A stretch of 64,000 bases of DNA from Ectobacillus funiculus (GCF_042429435.1 NZ_JBHMAF010000193.1); one strand, 5' to 3'. Counted from the stretch's first letter, positions 8,536-17,512 are shown. Numbers and translations: made by a program. Notes: a model not told the origin generated them from the letters alone.

Positions 8536-8842
8536 ATGGATATGCAAGTTAAAGTAGCATTACACACAAATAAAAAGATAAAAAAGAAGGTCCCTTTATT
8601 ATATAATACCTTGGGCAGCTATTTTTTGGTGAAGCAGAAAGGACATATCCATCAACAGATCTTTGGAATAACTGTTTGATTAAAGAATTAAATGAAACAA
8701 AAGATTGGATTATAAAGAACAGAAATTGATAATAAGCAAGGGAACCCTAACCTGTTGGAATGATGGAGATTTCATAGGGGATACTCGTGTTGAAAATGAA
8801 AGGGAAAGAATACTTGATAATAAGAAGCATATATTTGATTAG
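8536..8842 (+). pseudogene. Frameshifted hypothetical gene
   Basis: An ATG at 8536 with GGAGTGAG upstream opens a 47-codon frame that ends early. Moving one frame at the T6 run near 8620 continues sensible coding (GSYFFGEAERTYPSTDLW, then LNETKDWIIKNRN). A second shift near 8732 continues as LTCWNDGDFIGDTRVENE to a stop at 8842. Together they suggest a small soluble protein of about 100 residues broken by two frameshifts. I do not recognise the family. Confidence 0.55.
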
Positions 8843-8998
8843 TTTCAATAACACGGCGACTGTACATTTCCCTTTTTTAACCATAAAAAGGTATTTTTTT
8901 ACACAAATCAAAAAACTTTCGCTGGCGCTGGTTTTGTATTCATATTGAGAAGAGAGTAGGAGCGAAAACTTTACTGTGAAAGTTGGTGTTTACTTAAT

Positions 8999-11062
8999 AT
9001 GTCTGAAGATAAAAGGATTTTGGCCTTGGAAAATCGAGTTTCAATGCTTGAAAAGGAAGTAGCGTTCCTAAAAACAACGGCTGTAGAGAATGAACGTGTT
9101 AAAAATGATCATGTAGCATTTGAAGAAAAAGAAAAAGATGTAATTGCGGAACAAAAAGATACAAATATTGCAGTCTCTCTAGAACCAATTATGATAAACA
9201 AACCCACTGTCCAAGTTAACCCCGAACATGCTCCTGCTACTCCCTCTAAATCTAAAAAGAAAGAAGTTGATTGGGAGAAACTCCTTGGGCAAGTATGGTT
9301 GCCAAGAATTTTCATATTTGTATTAATTTTAGGGATTCTTTGGGGATTTAAAGCTGCTGTTGATAGTGGGTTCATTACCGAACCGATTCGAGTTGTTCTT
9401 GGAATGATTACTGCTGGTGTTTTAATTTATTTAGGAGAAAAACAAATCAAGAAGAACCATGAAGCTTTGGGTCAGGTCTTGCTCGGCGGTTCTGTTGTAA
9501 TTTTTATTTTATCAACGTTTGCAGCTCATATGTTGTATGGATTAATAGTTCCTAGTTTTGCCTTCATTTTGAACGTATTGTGGGTTATTTTAGGCATTTA
9601 CTTATCACATAGACATAATTCACAACCTATTTCAATTATAGCTGCTGTTGCAGGATTTCTAGTTCCTTACTTGGTTGAAAATAAAGGGGACAGTACACTG
9701 TTCCTTGTAGCATATGAAGTAATATTTTATCTTTCATTGCTTAAATATGCATTGCTTAAGAAATTTATTTATTTATACATTACAAGTGGAGGGCTTTTAC
9801 ATATTTCTTTATTAATTATGTGTGTATTCCCAGGAGACCAAATTGAAGCGGCAACTGTTGCTATTATGGTTCAACATGTATTTTTATTGCTAACATTTTT
9901 AAGAAAAGAGTTATTCATAACTGCTCAAAAAGCAACATTGTTTACGAGCTTTGTGTTAACACAACTTTGGGCAGGTGTTGGATTTGCAGATGCCCTGTAT
10001 TCCTCATTCTTGGCTATTTTCTTTGCTGTCTACACTGTGTTATCGTACGTGTATTTTGGAAAAAACAAAGAAAAATTAAATATTACCCTTCCAATTGCAA
10101 CATATGCATTATCCATGTTTCTATTGGATATATCAAAAGAAGAACATATAGGTCTAGCATTTTTAATTGAAGGAGTAATTGCTTTGTATATTGGATTAGC
10201 TGGGAAAATTAAAAACCAAACTATCGCTGGAGGATTAGTTTATGCTGTAGGTGTTCTTTTAACTGCATTTGATGAGATTGAAAGATTTTTATCTGTTGAA
10301 ACAGTAGCATGGCTAATGATGATTGTTTCCTTATTTACAGTAGGCTATGTGTTTAAGAAATTTAAATTAAGAATTGAAAACAAAAGATTTAGTTATAATT
10401 CTATCATTAATCTTTTATCTGGTTTTACAGTGTTTTCTATATTCTCGTTTATTGTTCAGGTTTTGGATAATAAATATGAAGGTGTTGCAGTTCTTTTAGA
10501 AGGTTTAATAGCTTTTTATATTGCCGTTAAACAAAGATTACAAAACCGAGTTGTTGTTTCTGCAATTGTTTATATTATAGGTGTTACTTTCATTACATTA
10601 AACGGTATTGATGAAGTAATATCGTTTGAAACAGTGGCTTGGATTGCAATGCTTACTTCCTTTGTCTATATGAGAAAATTATCAGATAACCTTAACAAAT
10701 TTTTTGAAGATACTTCAGGATTTCTAAATATTTTATTTGGAGCTACAGCTATATATATCCTTGTGTTTATTACGCAGTTAGGAGCAGTTGCTACAGTATC
10801 TTTCTCAAACAATATACAAAGCCTTACGATTTCATCCCTTTGGGCAATTTATGCAATCGTGGGTGTAGTTTATGGAGCAATAAAAAGAAATAAAAAGATT
10901 AGATTATTGGGAATAGGTTTGTTGTTTTTAACGTTGTTAAAATTGATATTCATTGATATGGCAAGCATATCTATTCTTGTGCGAGCTATTTTATTCATTG
11001 GTCTTGGATTTATAGGTGTCGCTTTATCAAGATTCTTTTATTCAAACAAAAAAGGGGAATAA
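8999..11062 (+). CDS. DUF2339 large integral membrane protein
   Basis: 687 residues. Residues 1-30 form a short coiled coil (ALENRVSMLEKEVAFLK), followed by a charged linker to about residue 90. Then WEKLLGQVWLPRIFIFVLILG opens a run of roughly 18-20 membrane segments to the C-terminus. This coiled coil, linker and DUF2339 pattern is typical of predicted membrane proteins of unknown function. Two internal blocks repeat the phrase E-x-x-x-E-T-V-A-W-x-A/M-M, pointing to internal duplication. Monocistronic, with a terminator overlapping the stop codon. Confidence 0.85.
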   Translation: MSEDKRILALENRVSMLEKEVAFLKTTAVENERVKNDHVAFEEKEKDVIAEQKDTNIAVSLEPIMINKPTVQVNPEHAPATPSKSKKKEVDWEKLLGQVWLPRIFIFVLILGILWGFKAAVDSGFITEPIRVVLGMITAGVLIYLGEKQIKKNHEALGQVLLGGSVVIFILSTFAAHMLYGLIVPSFAFILNVLWVILGIYLSHRHNSQPISIIAAVAGFLVPYLVENKGDSTLFLVAYEVIFYLSLLKYALLKKFIYLYITSGGLLHISLLIMCVFPGDQIEAATVAIMVQHVFLLLTFLRKELFITAQKATLFTSFVLTQLWAGVGFADALYSSFLAIFFAVYTVLSYVYFGKNKEKLNITLPIATYALSMFLLDISKEEHIGLAFLIEGVIALYIGLAGKIKNQTIAGGLVYAVGVLLTAFDEIERFLSVETVAWLMMIVSLFTVGYVFKKFKLRIENKRFSYNSIINLLSGFTVFSIFSFIVQVLDNKYEGVAVLLEGLIAFYIAVKQRLQNRVVVSAIVYIIGVTFITLNGIDEVISFETVAWIAMLTSFVYMRKLSDNLNKFFEDTSGFLNILFGATAIYILVFITQLGAVATVSFSNNIQSLTISSLWAIYAIVGVVYGAIKRNKKIRLLGIGLLFLTLLKLIFIDMASISILVRAILFIGLGFIGVALSRFFYSNKKGE

Positions 11063-11076
11063 CACCCCTTTTTTTT
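11048..11076 (+). terminator. Intrinsic terminator overlapping DUF2339 stop
   Basis: Stem AAAAAAGGGG / CCCCTTTTTT with an AATAACA loop that contains the stop codon, followed by T8. Confidence 0.88.
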
Positions 11077-11168
11077 GGAAGCCAAGTTTTGTTGTTTCTG
11101 CAACTTGATTATGAATAGTTACAACAGTACAGAAGAAAGAAAAGGCAAGGTATTATTCCTTGACTTTT

Positions 11169-11412
11169 TTACATGATAGGGAGGATTGTATTGTTTGTTA
11201 GGTCTATATCCTGACATGTTAAATCAATAATTTCTTGCCTTCTCATACCCGTTGTAGTTAATAATTTAAACAACAACAGATTTCGATAGAGGAGGGGGAG
11301 AGAGGGCTATCATCATATTCCAAGAATCGAAACAGTTTTCGTGATTCCTCTAATTTCATATATGCTGAAAGCTTCTTATCTGCTTTGGGGGCCTGAATAT
11401 AAAGTCTATGGG
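11169..11412 (-). pseudogene. Tyrosine recombinase (integrase) remnant
   Basis: Two minus-strand frames join across a frameshift near 11285. The upstream one reads APKADKKLSAYMKLEESRKL (typical linker into an integrase catalytic domain). The downstream one reads LLLFKLLTTTGMRRQEIIDL with the first catalytic Arg in T-G-M-R-R-x-E and DIDLTNNTI after it. The N-terminal domain and the H-x-x-R and Tyr parts are missing. This is a dead fragment of a mobile-element or phage integrase. Confidence 0.72.
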
Positions 11413-11676
11413 AGAGTAGTTTTCCTTTAAACAAAACTGACTAAATAATTTTAAACAAGAGATTCGCCGCTGTAAGGTTCGAGGTTTAATGGCATAGTTT
11501 AATTAACACCTGATCTTGGATAAAGCGTCTTCGTCATCAGGAAGTTGAAACAGGATCAAGTTATTGGTACGCTTGAGCTTGTTTCAGGTTTACATAATAT
11601 ATAGTGAGGTTAAAAGTTTTAGAAATTATCGGAAGGAGTGAACTCTTGAACAGAACCATCCATTCATGTTACATAA
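11413..11676. other. Non-coding stretch between mobile-element remnants
   Basis: No gene seen. An imperfect 14-bp hairpin (GAAACAGGATCAAG / CTTGAGCTTGTTTC) lies at about 11547-11586. With a decayed integrase on one side and a decayed homing endonuclease on the other, this may be leftover intron or element sequence, but I cannot show it. Confidence 0.35.
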
Positions 11677-11970
11677 TTTATAGCAGGAGTGATTGAAGGG
11701 GATGGATAGGTTCAAAAAACAGGATATGTTATGAACATTACGACAGGCAGCTTACAATTTACTAAAGGACTTTTATCTGTTTTCCAGACATGGAAGTTAC
11801 GGTCTGAAGTGGCTACTGAAACGAGTCAAGCAGGTAATACAATATACCGAGTTTGGGTTAAAGGTAAAGATGACCTTCCGAAATTGGCAAAGATAGTATA
11901 TAATGACATTGCTGTAATCTATGATTCTTATAAGAAAAATCACATAGAGCAGCATACAGAGCGATATTAA
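11677..11970 (+). pseudogene. LAGLIDADG homing endonuclease remnant with in-frame stop
   Basis: From 11677 the frame reads FIAGVIEGDG, a good LAGLIDADG dodecapeptide, then TAG at 11707, then VQKTGYVMNITTGSLQFTK. The part after ATG 11731 (79 residues) keeps the rest of the fold: SLQFTKGLLSVFQTWKLRS, then AGNTIYRVWVKGKDDLPKL and KIVYND near the end. A TAA at 11674 and an upstream frameshift also break the 5' end. LAGLIDADG enzymes cut DNA to spread introns or inteins; this copy should be dead unless the downstream ATG is used. Confidence 0.75.
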
Positions 11971-11997
11971 TCTACAATACTTAGGAGGTGCCATAAT

Positions 11998-12369
11998 ATG
12001 TGGAAATCTGTAAATGGAAGGTTAATTCAAACAACAGATACTGCTAGAATCAAATTTAGAACAAATGTTAGTAAATCAATAATAGATACATTACATGCTT
12101 TGGCGATTGAACATGATACTCATCCGAACTACTTACTTGAAAGCGGCCTGCAAATGGTGTTGTCTCAAGGAGTCATTACATTTAATAAACAATCAAGACC
12201 TAAAGACCGGATTCAATATAAAACAACTTATGATAAGGAATTATTAGAGCAAGTTAAAGAATTTGCAAAAAACCACAACTTATTTATTAATGATGTCTTA
12301 GAATACAGTGTTGATTTTATCGATTTTGAAAACATTAAAAATAGTAGCCATAAACATCGGATAGAGTAG
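11998..12369 (+). CDS. Hypothetical protein, ribbon-helix-helix-like repeats
   Basis: 123 residues, ATG with AGGAGGTG upstream. Two similar halves are visible. Residues about 16-58 (ARIKFRTNVSKSIIDTLHAL, then HPNYLLESGLQMVL) and about 70-108 (RIQYKTTYDKELLEQVKEFA, then LFINDVLEYSV) each read as a strand followed by two helices, the pattern of an RHH or CopG-type DNA-binding unit. Homologous hypotheticals are familiar from the B. cereus group, sometimes mislabelled rRNA methyltransferase. A small DNA-binding protein is inferred, not shown. Confidence 0.6.
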   Translation: MWKSVNGRLIQTTDTARIKFRTNVSKSIIDTLHALAIEHDTHPNYLLESGLQMVLSQGVITFNKQSRPKDRIQYKTTYDKELLEQVKEFAKNHNLFINDVLEYSVDFIDFENIKNSSHKHRIE

Positions 12370-12736
12370 AGCCTTTTTTCTATCTCCTACAACGCCCCGA
12401 ACATAATACATATTATCGGAAGTTATAAAGAGAAAATAGATTTTGTTTCAAATTCAAAGTAAACTTTAGATATTGAGACAAAAGAGAAATTTAAAGATAT
12501 GACTCATAATCCTATTTTATAAGCTTTAAGCTGCATTTCATTTATGATCCTGTTCCCGATCCCCATAGCATGTCCAAATTTATATTTTGAACAATAAATG
12601 ACCTTAAAATCAATTGGGTACTGGAGTAATTTTCAACATAATGAGTGTATTTCTTTTTAAGATGGTGTTTTGCATAGATTAGCCTTCTCTAAGAATTTTA
12701 CATTCTAAATATTGAATATAAATCCAGAACCCTTTG
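12370..12736. other. Intergenic region without recognised features
   Basis: A/T-rich, no open frame with a ribosome-binding site, and no clear hairpin terminator on either strand. Confidence 0.5.
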
Positions 12737-13648
12737 TCATTGTTTTAAATTATCAATAAAAATTCGTAATGGAATCAAACCACTTCTTGGCATACAGCTG
12801 CTGATAGCTGCTGTGAGATTTAGTTCGGGAACAACGATAATATATTGTCCTCCGTATCCCATTGCAAAGTACATGTCCATCGGTACATCAAATTTCTTCC
12901 GGTCCAGCACCCACCAATGAAATCCATATGAACCAATATGTTCGTAAGTTTTAAAATGCGGGATTGTAGATTGACGGATCCAGTCTGAGGAGATAATTTG
13001 CCTTCCTTCCCAGTTGCCGTTTTGCAAAAACAGCCGACCAATCTTCAGCATGTCCTTTGTCTTCATTTTCATGCTGAAGCCTCCTATGTAAACGCCTTGT
13101 GGGTCTTGCTCCCACTCATATTGTGTGATTCCTAAAGGGGCAAATAAGGATTGCTGAGCAAATTGCCTTGTCGACATTCCTGTTATGTTTTGTAAAAGGG
13201 CACTAAGCAGATGCGAGGAGCCAGAATTATAGTTCATTTTAATGCCTGGGCATTCTAGCAAGGGGCGTTTGAGTACATACTGAGTCCAATTTTTTGATTT
13301 TACAAAAAAGGATGGAAATCTTACTCCGCTTCCGTTCCCAAACTCCTCCCACTTTTCCCCTGTTGTCATTGTTAATAAATGATATAGGGTCAAACTTCGT
13401 TTATTTTCAGGAAGAGTAGGGAAAAAGTGATTAAGCGGTGTTTCAATGTTTAGAATATATCCTTTATCTATTGCTATTCCAATGAGTGCAGCTGTAATGC
13501 TTTTTGTAATAGAATTGATTTTATGGAGCTGAATGGCATCTTCTGCTTTTTTGTAGTATTCCTTTATGATTTTGCCGTCCTGCACTACTAAAAAGGCATT
13601 CACTTTCTTCTTTGTGTATTGCTTTACTATTTCTTCAACGTTCAACAT
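12737..13648 (-). CDS. Serine hydrolase of the class C beta-lactamase/PBP4* family
   Basis: 303 residues. The catalytic S-x-x-K is in INSITKSITAALIG (about 46-60). The second-site tyrosine motif is probably Y-N-S in MNYNSGSSHLLSALL (about 137-150), and a GFHWWVLD segment leads to the C-terminal GYGGQYIIVVPE strand that replaces the K-T-G element. No signal peptide is visible, so it may act in the cytoplasm as an esterase or peptidase. It sits 61 bases after the carboxymuconolactone-decarboxylase-like gene but behind that gene's terminator. Confidence 0.87.
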   Translation of the reverse strand: MLNVEEIVKQYTKKKVNAFLVVQDGKIIKEYYKKAEDAIQLHKINSITKSITAALIGIAIDKGYILNIETPLNHFFPTLPENKRSLTLYHLLTMTTGEKWEEFGNGSGVRFPSFFVKSKNWTQYVLKRPLLECPGIKMNYNSGSSHLLSALLQNITGMSTRQFAQQSLFAPLGITQYEWEQDPQGVYIGGFSMKMKTKDMLKIGRLFLQNGNWEGRQIISSDWIRQSTIPHFKTYEHIGSYGFHWWVLDRKKFDVPMDMYFAMGYGGQYIIVVPELNLTAAISSCMPRSGLIPLRIFIDNLKQ

Positions 13649-13666
13649 CGCACCTCATTTCTTTGC

Positions 13667-13700
13667 TAAAAAGCCCCTTCACTAAACTCGAAGGAGCTTT
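13667..13700 (-). terminator. Intrinsic terminator of the CMD-like gene
   Basis: Stem AAAAGCTCCTTC / GAAGGGGCTTTT with a nine-base loop and T-run on the minus strand. Confidence 0.85.
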
Positions 13701-13709
13701 TGTTATTAC

Positions 13710-14075
13710 TTAGTGTTTTTGTTGTTTTAATTCCGTTATGCATTCCTGTACAAGTGTGACAGCTTGGCTCATGGCTGCTCCTCCTGCAAATGCAGCTGCA
13801 ACACCGCATGCCTCTAAGATTTGTTCTTCTGAGCACCCTTGGTCTATACAGCCTTTTGTATGGTAGATGGTACAATATTCATCCTGCAAAGATAAGCTAA
13901 TTCCTAAAGCGATAAGTTGCTTTTCGCGCTGTGATAATGCACCCTCTTGAAAGCAAGCCTCTGTAAATGCATTAAAGGCTTGTGCGATATGAGGCACCTT
14001 TTGTGTGAATTGTCCTAATCCTTCCTTGTAATGATGTAAGGATTGATGCGTAGAGCTTTGAAATTCACCTTGCAT
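13710..14075 (-). CDS. Carboxymuconolactone decarboxylase (CMD/AhpD-like) protein
   Basis: 121 residues, all-alpha. The core ALSQREKQLIALGISLSLQD, then E-Y-C-x-x-x-H (DEYCTIYHTKGCIDQG) and EEQILEACGVAAAFAGGAA match CMD-domain proteins. In this fold the E-x-x-C-x-x-x-H residues form a redox or proton-relay site as in AhpD; here one of the two AhpD cysteines is absent, so peroxidase-type disulfide chemistry is uncertain. Transcribed alone, with a promoter region of about 70 bases shared divergently with nothing and a clear terminator downstream. Confidence 0.85.
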   Translation of the reverse strand: MQGEFQSSTHQSLHHYKEGLGQFTQKVPHIAQAFNAFTEACFQEGALSQREKQLIALGISLSLQDEYCTIYHTKGCIDQGCSEEQILEACGVAAAFAGGAAMSQAVTLVQECITELKQQKH

Positions 14076-14147
14076 GTGTGTTTCCTCCGTTTCGTAAGTT
14101 GTTCGTCGTAGCTTAGTATGCTTTATAACATCAAATTCCTATACACA

Positions 14148-14174
14148 AAAAAACAGGAGTAAAATACTCCTGTT
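14148..14174 (-). terminator. Intrinsic terminator of the PAS kinase gene
   Basis: Stem AACAGGAGT / ACTCCTGTT followed by T7 on the minus strand, overlapping the kinase stop codon. Confidence 0.88.
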
Positions 14175-15285
14175 ACACAGCTTTATTCGGCAATACGATA
14201 CGAAATGTTGTGCCCTTATTTAGTTCGCTTTCGATATCCACTTTGCCATGGTGATTCTCAATGATTTTAAAGCTAACCATTAGACCAAGACCGTTCCCAT
14301 TTTTCTTTGTTGTAAAGAAAGGCTCTCCAATTTTAGCTAACTGATCCTTAGAAAGTCCTACGCCTGTATCTTGAATAGAGATTTGTACTTGATTGCTATC
14401 AACAAGTGTTTTAATAAAAATATCTCCACCGTTTGGCATAGCTTCAATTCCATTTTTAATAAAGTTTAAAAAGACCTGCTTTAGGCGATCTTCATCACAT
14501 TCAACTTGAATTATCTCTTGATCTCTATGAAAATGGATACATACACTTTTCTTTCTTGCTTCAAATTCTAGTAAAGATACAACATTTTGGATTACCGGGA
14601 CAATATTTCGTTCTTTTAACTGAACTATTTTTGGTTTTGCCAGTACAAGAAAATCTTCGACAATTGAATTCACACGATCTACTTCATCAAGGATAATATC
14701 GAGGTATTCTCGTCTTTCTTCACTTTCCTCATCAAGCTGCAAAAACTCGGCGTATCCTTTCATAGAGGTGAGTGGATTGCGGATTTCATGAGCGATACCA
14801 GCCGCCATTTTCCCAACGGCCGCTAGCTTATCTTGTACACGCAGCAAGGCTTCTGTATTTTTTCTTTCCGTAATATCGTTCCGAATTGCTAGATATTGAT
14901 ATGGTTTGCCGTTGTCATTTAAAAACGGGACAATCGTTGTGTCAACCCAATAATACGTCCCATCTTTTGCTTTATTTTTGATTTCGCCTTTCCATACCTG
15001 CCCTTGCCCGATGGTTCTCCACATTTCTTTAAAGAAGCTTTTAGGATGATAACCAGAATTCAAAATACGATGATCTTGCCCGACTACCTCTTCGCGGCTA
15101 TATTTGGATATTTCACAAAACTTATCATTTACACTTGTTATAACGCCCTTTTCGTTTGTAAAGGCTACAATAGAAGATTGATCTAAGGCGAACTTGATAT
15201 CACTTAATTCTTTAAGTGTTTCTTTCAATCGGCTTTCTGCAGTTTTTTGATTTGGAATGTCAGTCCGATTTGCTATTTCGTTCAT
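14173..15285 (-). CDS. PAS-domain sensor histidine kinase
   Basis: About 370 residues. The longest frame starts at 15312, but its first codons contain the AAGGAGG ribosome-binding site, so ATG 15285 (MNEIANRTDI) or GTG 15294 is the true start. A short coiled coil is followed by PAS (about 25-125, ends LAIRNDITERKN), then HisKA with phosphoacceptor His in AGIAHEIRNPLTS, then HATPase_c with the N box FIKNGIEAMPNGG, G1 DTGVGLS, F box EPFFTTK and G2 GNGLGLM. No membrane segment: a cytoplasmic kinase like the sporulation/KinA-type phosphorelay kinases. No response regulator is adjacent, so it is an orphan kinase. Confidence 0.93.
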   Translation of the reverse strand: MNEIANRTDIPNQKTAESRLKETLKELSDIKFALDQSSIVAFTNEKGVITSVNDKFCEISKYSREEVVGQDHRILNSGYHPKSFFKEMWRTIGQGQVWKGEIKNKAKDGTYYWVDTTIVPFLNDNGKPYQYLAIRNDITERKNTEALLRVQDKLAAVGKMAAGIAHEIRNPLTSMKGYAEFLQLDEESEERREYLDIILDEVDRVNSIVEDFLVLAKPKIVQLKERNIVPVIQNVVSLLEFEARKKSVCIHFHRDQEIIQVECDEDRLKQVFLNFIKNGIEAMPNGGDIFIKTLVDSNQVQISIQDTGVGLSKDQLAKIGEPFFTTKKNGNGLGLMVSFKIIENHHGKVDIESELNKGTTFRIVLPNKAV

Positions 15286-15450
15286 TTCGTTCACCGCCCT
15301 CCTTAGTTGCAAAAGAATCCCCTTCGATTGTAATGTAAAAAATGAGTATTTGGAAGTAAAGCTTTCATGGATTTGTCGAAATTAAACATTTTGTGTAAAA
15401 GAAATAAATCTTTTATTTTGAATATGAATAAAAGGAATGTGTCTCCCATA

Positions 15451-15479
15451 TTGTGGATGATATTAAAGTATTGTATAAT
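15451..15479 (+). promoter_or_regulatory. SigA-like promoter of the 33-aa gene
   Basis: TTGTGG, 17-base spacer, TATAAT, about 67 bases before the small gene start. Confidence 0.6.
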
Positions 15480-15545
15480 AAAAGGAATTATATACTATGA
15501 GGAGCGATTGTTTTAGGAATCCCTAAAATAAAGGAGAGATACTAA

Positions 15546-15647
15546 ATGAACATTACCATTTATTTTGGAAGTCATGAAGATAAAGACGTGCGCACTATGG
15601 ATTGTTATATAGAAGATGAAGAAATTGAAGAAGTTGCTGTTTCCTAA
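15546..15647 (+). CDS. 33-residue acidic peptide
   Basis: ATG with AAAGGAGAG at good distance. The peptide (MNITIYFGSHEDKDVRTMDC start) predicts a beta strand and then an acidic tail (EDEEIEEVAVS). It has its own promoter-like sequence and its own terminator, so it looks like a genuine small gene despite its length. Function unknown. Confidence 0.6.
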   Translation: MNITIYFGSHEDKDVRTMDCYIEDEEIEEVAVS

Positions 15648-15681
15648 ACATTTCAATACTTTGAGGATATACCTCACTTAC

Positions 15682-15710
15682 AAGATGCCTATGGAATGGC
15701 ATCTTTTTTT
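15682..15710 (+). terminator. Intrinsic terminator of the 33-aa gene
   Basis: Stem AAGATGCC / GGCATCTT with an eight-base loop, followed by T7. Confidence 0.85.
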
Positions 15711-15818
15711 ATTTATTTTTACACAAAATAATTTACTTTTATTTCATTAAGTGGTACGATATTACAAACAGAACTAACGTTCGATTTTATTTTATGTATA
15801 GGAAGGAACGAATACATC

Positions 15819-16520
15819 GTGAAAAAGAACAGAAAAGGACGCAAACTCCCCTCCCCTTCTATCTCAAACACTGGTTTTATCGGATCTGTATTCGTGAATA
15901 CGAACGACCTGCAAAAAAGGCAATATTATTTCTCTCGTAAGTATATGCAAGTTGCACACCATGTACTGGACGGATTAGCAAAAGCAATCAGTGCCCTCTT
16001 CTCTGAACATCAGCATCCGGTTTACTTATCTTGTGTATATTTACCTAAACAGAAAAAGATCGGATTTGTTTTATCTGTTAAACCTTTTGATGAAGCAGAA
16101 GGAATTGCTTACTTTACGAATTACTTAATAGAGAAGAACTTCTACATAGGGATGGAGGATGAAGCGCAACTGCCGGAGATATTTAATACTGGGTTTATTG
16201 GTGTAGTATTTGCGGATTTGCTGGAAATTGAACGGTTTACTTTTGAGTTCGAGATGAATGTTTTGGTCAAGCTTATGAAGGATATGATTATACCTGCAAA
16301 AGAACTTTTTTTACGACATCAAATCCCGGCTTATATCTCTGCTGTACATTTAGAGGATCAACATAAGCTTGGATTCGTTCTCTCTGTGAAGCCTTACGAT
16401 GAAAAAACAGAAGCTGATTTATACTTTATCGAATATTTAAAGGAACGTGGCTTGTATATAGGAGAAGAGGAAAAAGAAGAAGATAAAATTGTAATACGAA
16501 AAAAAATAGAGCTTATGTAG
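15819..16520 (+). CDS. Hypothetical protein with two tandem homologous halves
   Basis: 233 residues from GTG 15819 (AGGAAGG upstream). Each half of about 100 residues has the same landmarks: SNTGFIGSVF versus FNTGFIGVVF, HQHPVYLSCVYL versus HQIPAYISAVHL, KIGFVLSVKPFDE versus KLGFVLSVKPYDE, and KNFYIG versus RGLYIG. The gene thus arose by internal duplication. Basic N-terminus (KKNRKGRKLP), soluble, charged C-terminus. No family recognised. Confidence 0.75.
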   Translation: MKKNRKGRKLPSPSISNTGFIGSVFVNTNDLQKRQYYFSRKYMQVAHHVLDGLAKAISALFSEHQHPVYLSCVYLPKQKKIGFVLSVKPFDEAEGIAYFTNYLIEKNFYIGMEDEAQLPEIFNTGFIGVVFADLLEIERFTFEFEMNVLVKLMKDMIIPAKELFLRHQIPAYISAVHLEDQHKLGFVLSVKPYDEKTEADLYFIEYLKERGLYIGEEEKEEDKIVIRKKIELM

Positions 16521-16587
16521 GAAGACGCTAGGTCAAACAATCGTCTTCCTTTTGCTTCGTAAGGAGTGGTAGTACACACGCTACATC

Positions 16588-16619
16588 AAAAAACAGCTTG
16601 CATGGAACAAGCTGTTTTT
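16588..16619. terminator. Bidirectional terminator between convergent genes
   Basis: Stem AAAAAACAGCTTG / CAAGCTGTTTTT around CATGGAA; serves the duplicated-domain gene and the membrane protein that ends at 16618. Confidence 0.88.
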
Positions 16620-17085
16620 AACGATTTTCTTTTCTGCGAATTTGTCTTTGGAAATAAAAGAATACTGGGAGTGGAATTACAATCCATCCAAAACTTTTAA
16701 TCATTCCATTCAATGCATTGTCTTTAATGCGCTGCTTTTCATTCTCAACCATCTCTTCATACGACTTTTTTAACTCTTCTTCTGTTTTTGGAGTGCTATC
16801 AGGAACAGCCTCTTTCTCCGTCATCGTTTTATAGTCTGTAAATGATTGATAATATGAGTTTGGCGATACATAATCAGCAACTGACATAAAAATACCAACT
16901 GATCCGCCTATAGACATCATTAATGTAGCAAACAAAACCAAATAATAATATAAGTGCTTTACCATATGCTCAGACTCCCCTTCAATTTGTGTACCTTCTT
17001 GTTTTCGATTTCGAATAAATACCCCTACACCAAATATAGCTACAACTAGAGCGATAAGAAAAGCTCCTAAAATCATAACAGACAT
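16618..17085 (-). CDS. Hypothetical three-helix membrane protein
   Basis: 155 residues. Membrane segments at about 4-24 (ILGAFLIALVVAIFGVGVFI), 45-68 (YYYLVLFATLMMSIGGSVGIF) and 130-145 (GWIVIPLPVFFYF) flank a charged extracytoplasmic or cytoplasmic loop rich in Glu and Lys (EEELKKSYEEMVENEKQRI). Basic ends. No conserved domain recognised; possibly related to DUF5671-type small membrane proteins, but this is a guess. Ends at the bidirectional terminator. Confidence 0.7.
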   Translation of the reverse strand: MSVMILGAFLIALVVAIFGVGVFIRNRKQEGTQIEGESEHMVKHLYYYLVLFATLMMSIGGSVGIFMSVADYVSPNSYYQSFTDYKTMTEKEAVPDSTPKTEEELKKSYEEMVENEKQRIKDNALNGMIKSFGWIVIPLPVFFYFQRQIRRKENR

Positions 17086-17373
17086 ACCATCCTCCCGGCA
17101 GAATACATACGCTAATTTAAATAGTTATTTTATTTATATTCTCTCTACGAATAAATAATCCCTTTTAGCAAATACGATAACGCCTTCGCATAGTTCTTGC
17201 TTATAGGCCCAGTTCCAGCGTTCGTGTAACCAGGGGAAAAGTAGACGGTACCAATCAAATAATGTCTCTACTTTGCCTTACTCGTTGTTTGTTTTCCTTA
17301 GTTATCCTTCTGTATCTTTCGATATAGAGTCATGCTAGCTTAAAAAATTGATACGAACCAACGTAACAACAAC

Positions 17374-17512
17374 TATATAAGTTGAACTAAATATTTTCCC
17401 ATAACTCTATCGTAGCACAAATTCATGCAGACTGCGTTGTCCTATAAAGGCAATTTGAATGATGATTTGGCAACTGACTAAAAAGATGCAAGAATTAAAT
17501 TCAACTTATATA
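17374..17512 (+). repeat. MITE-like element, copy 1 (complete)
   Basis: 139 bp bounded by perfect 13-bp terminal inverted repeats, TATATAAGTTGAA and TTCAACTTATATA. A second, inverted copy lies at 63737-63870 with shared blocks such as CTAAATATTTTCCCATAAC and AAAGGCAATTTGAATGATGA. No coding capacity. Size and shape recall the short bcr-type repeats of the B. cereus group, but I cannot assign it to a named family. Confidence 0.75.
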
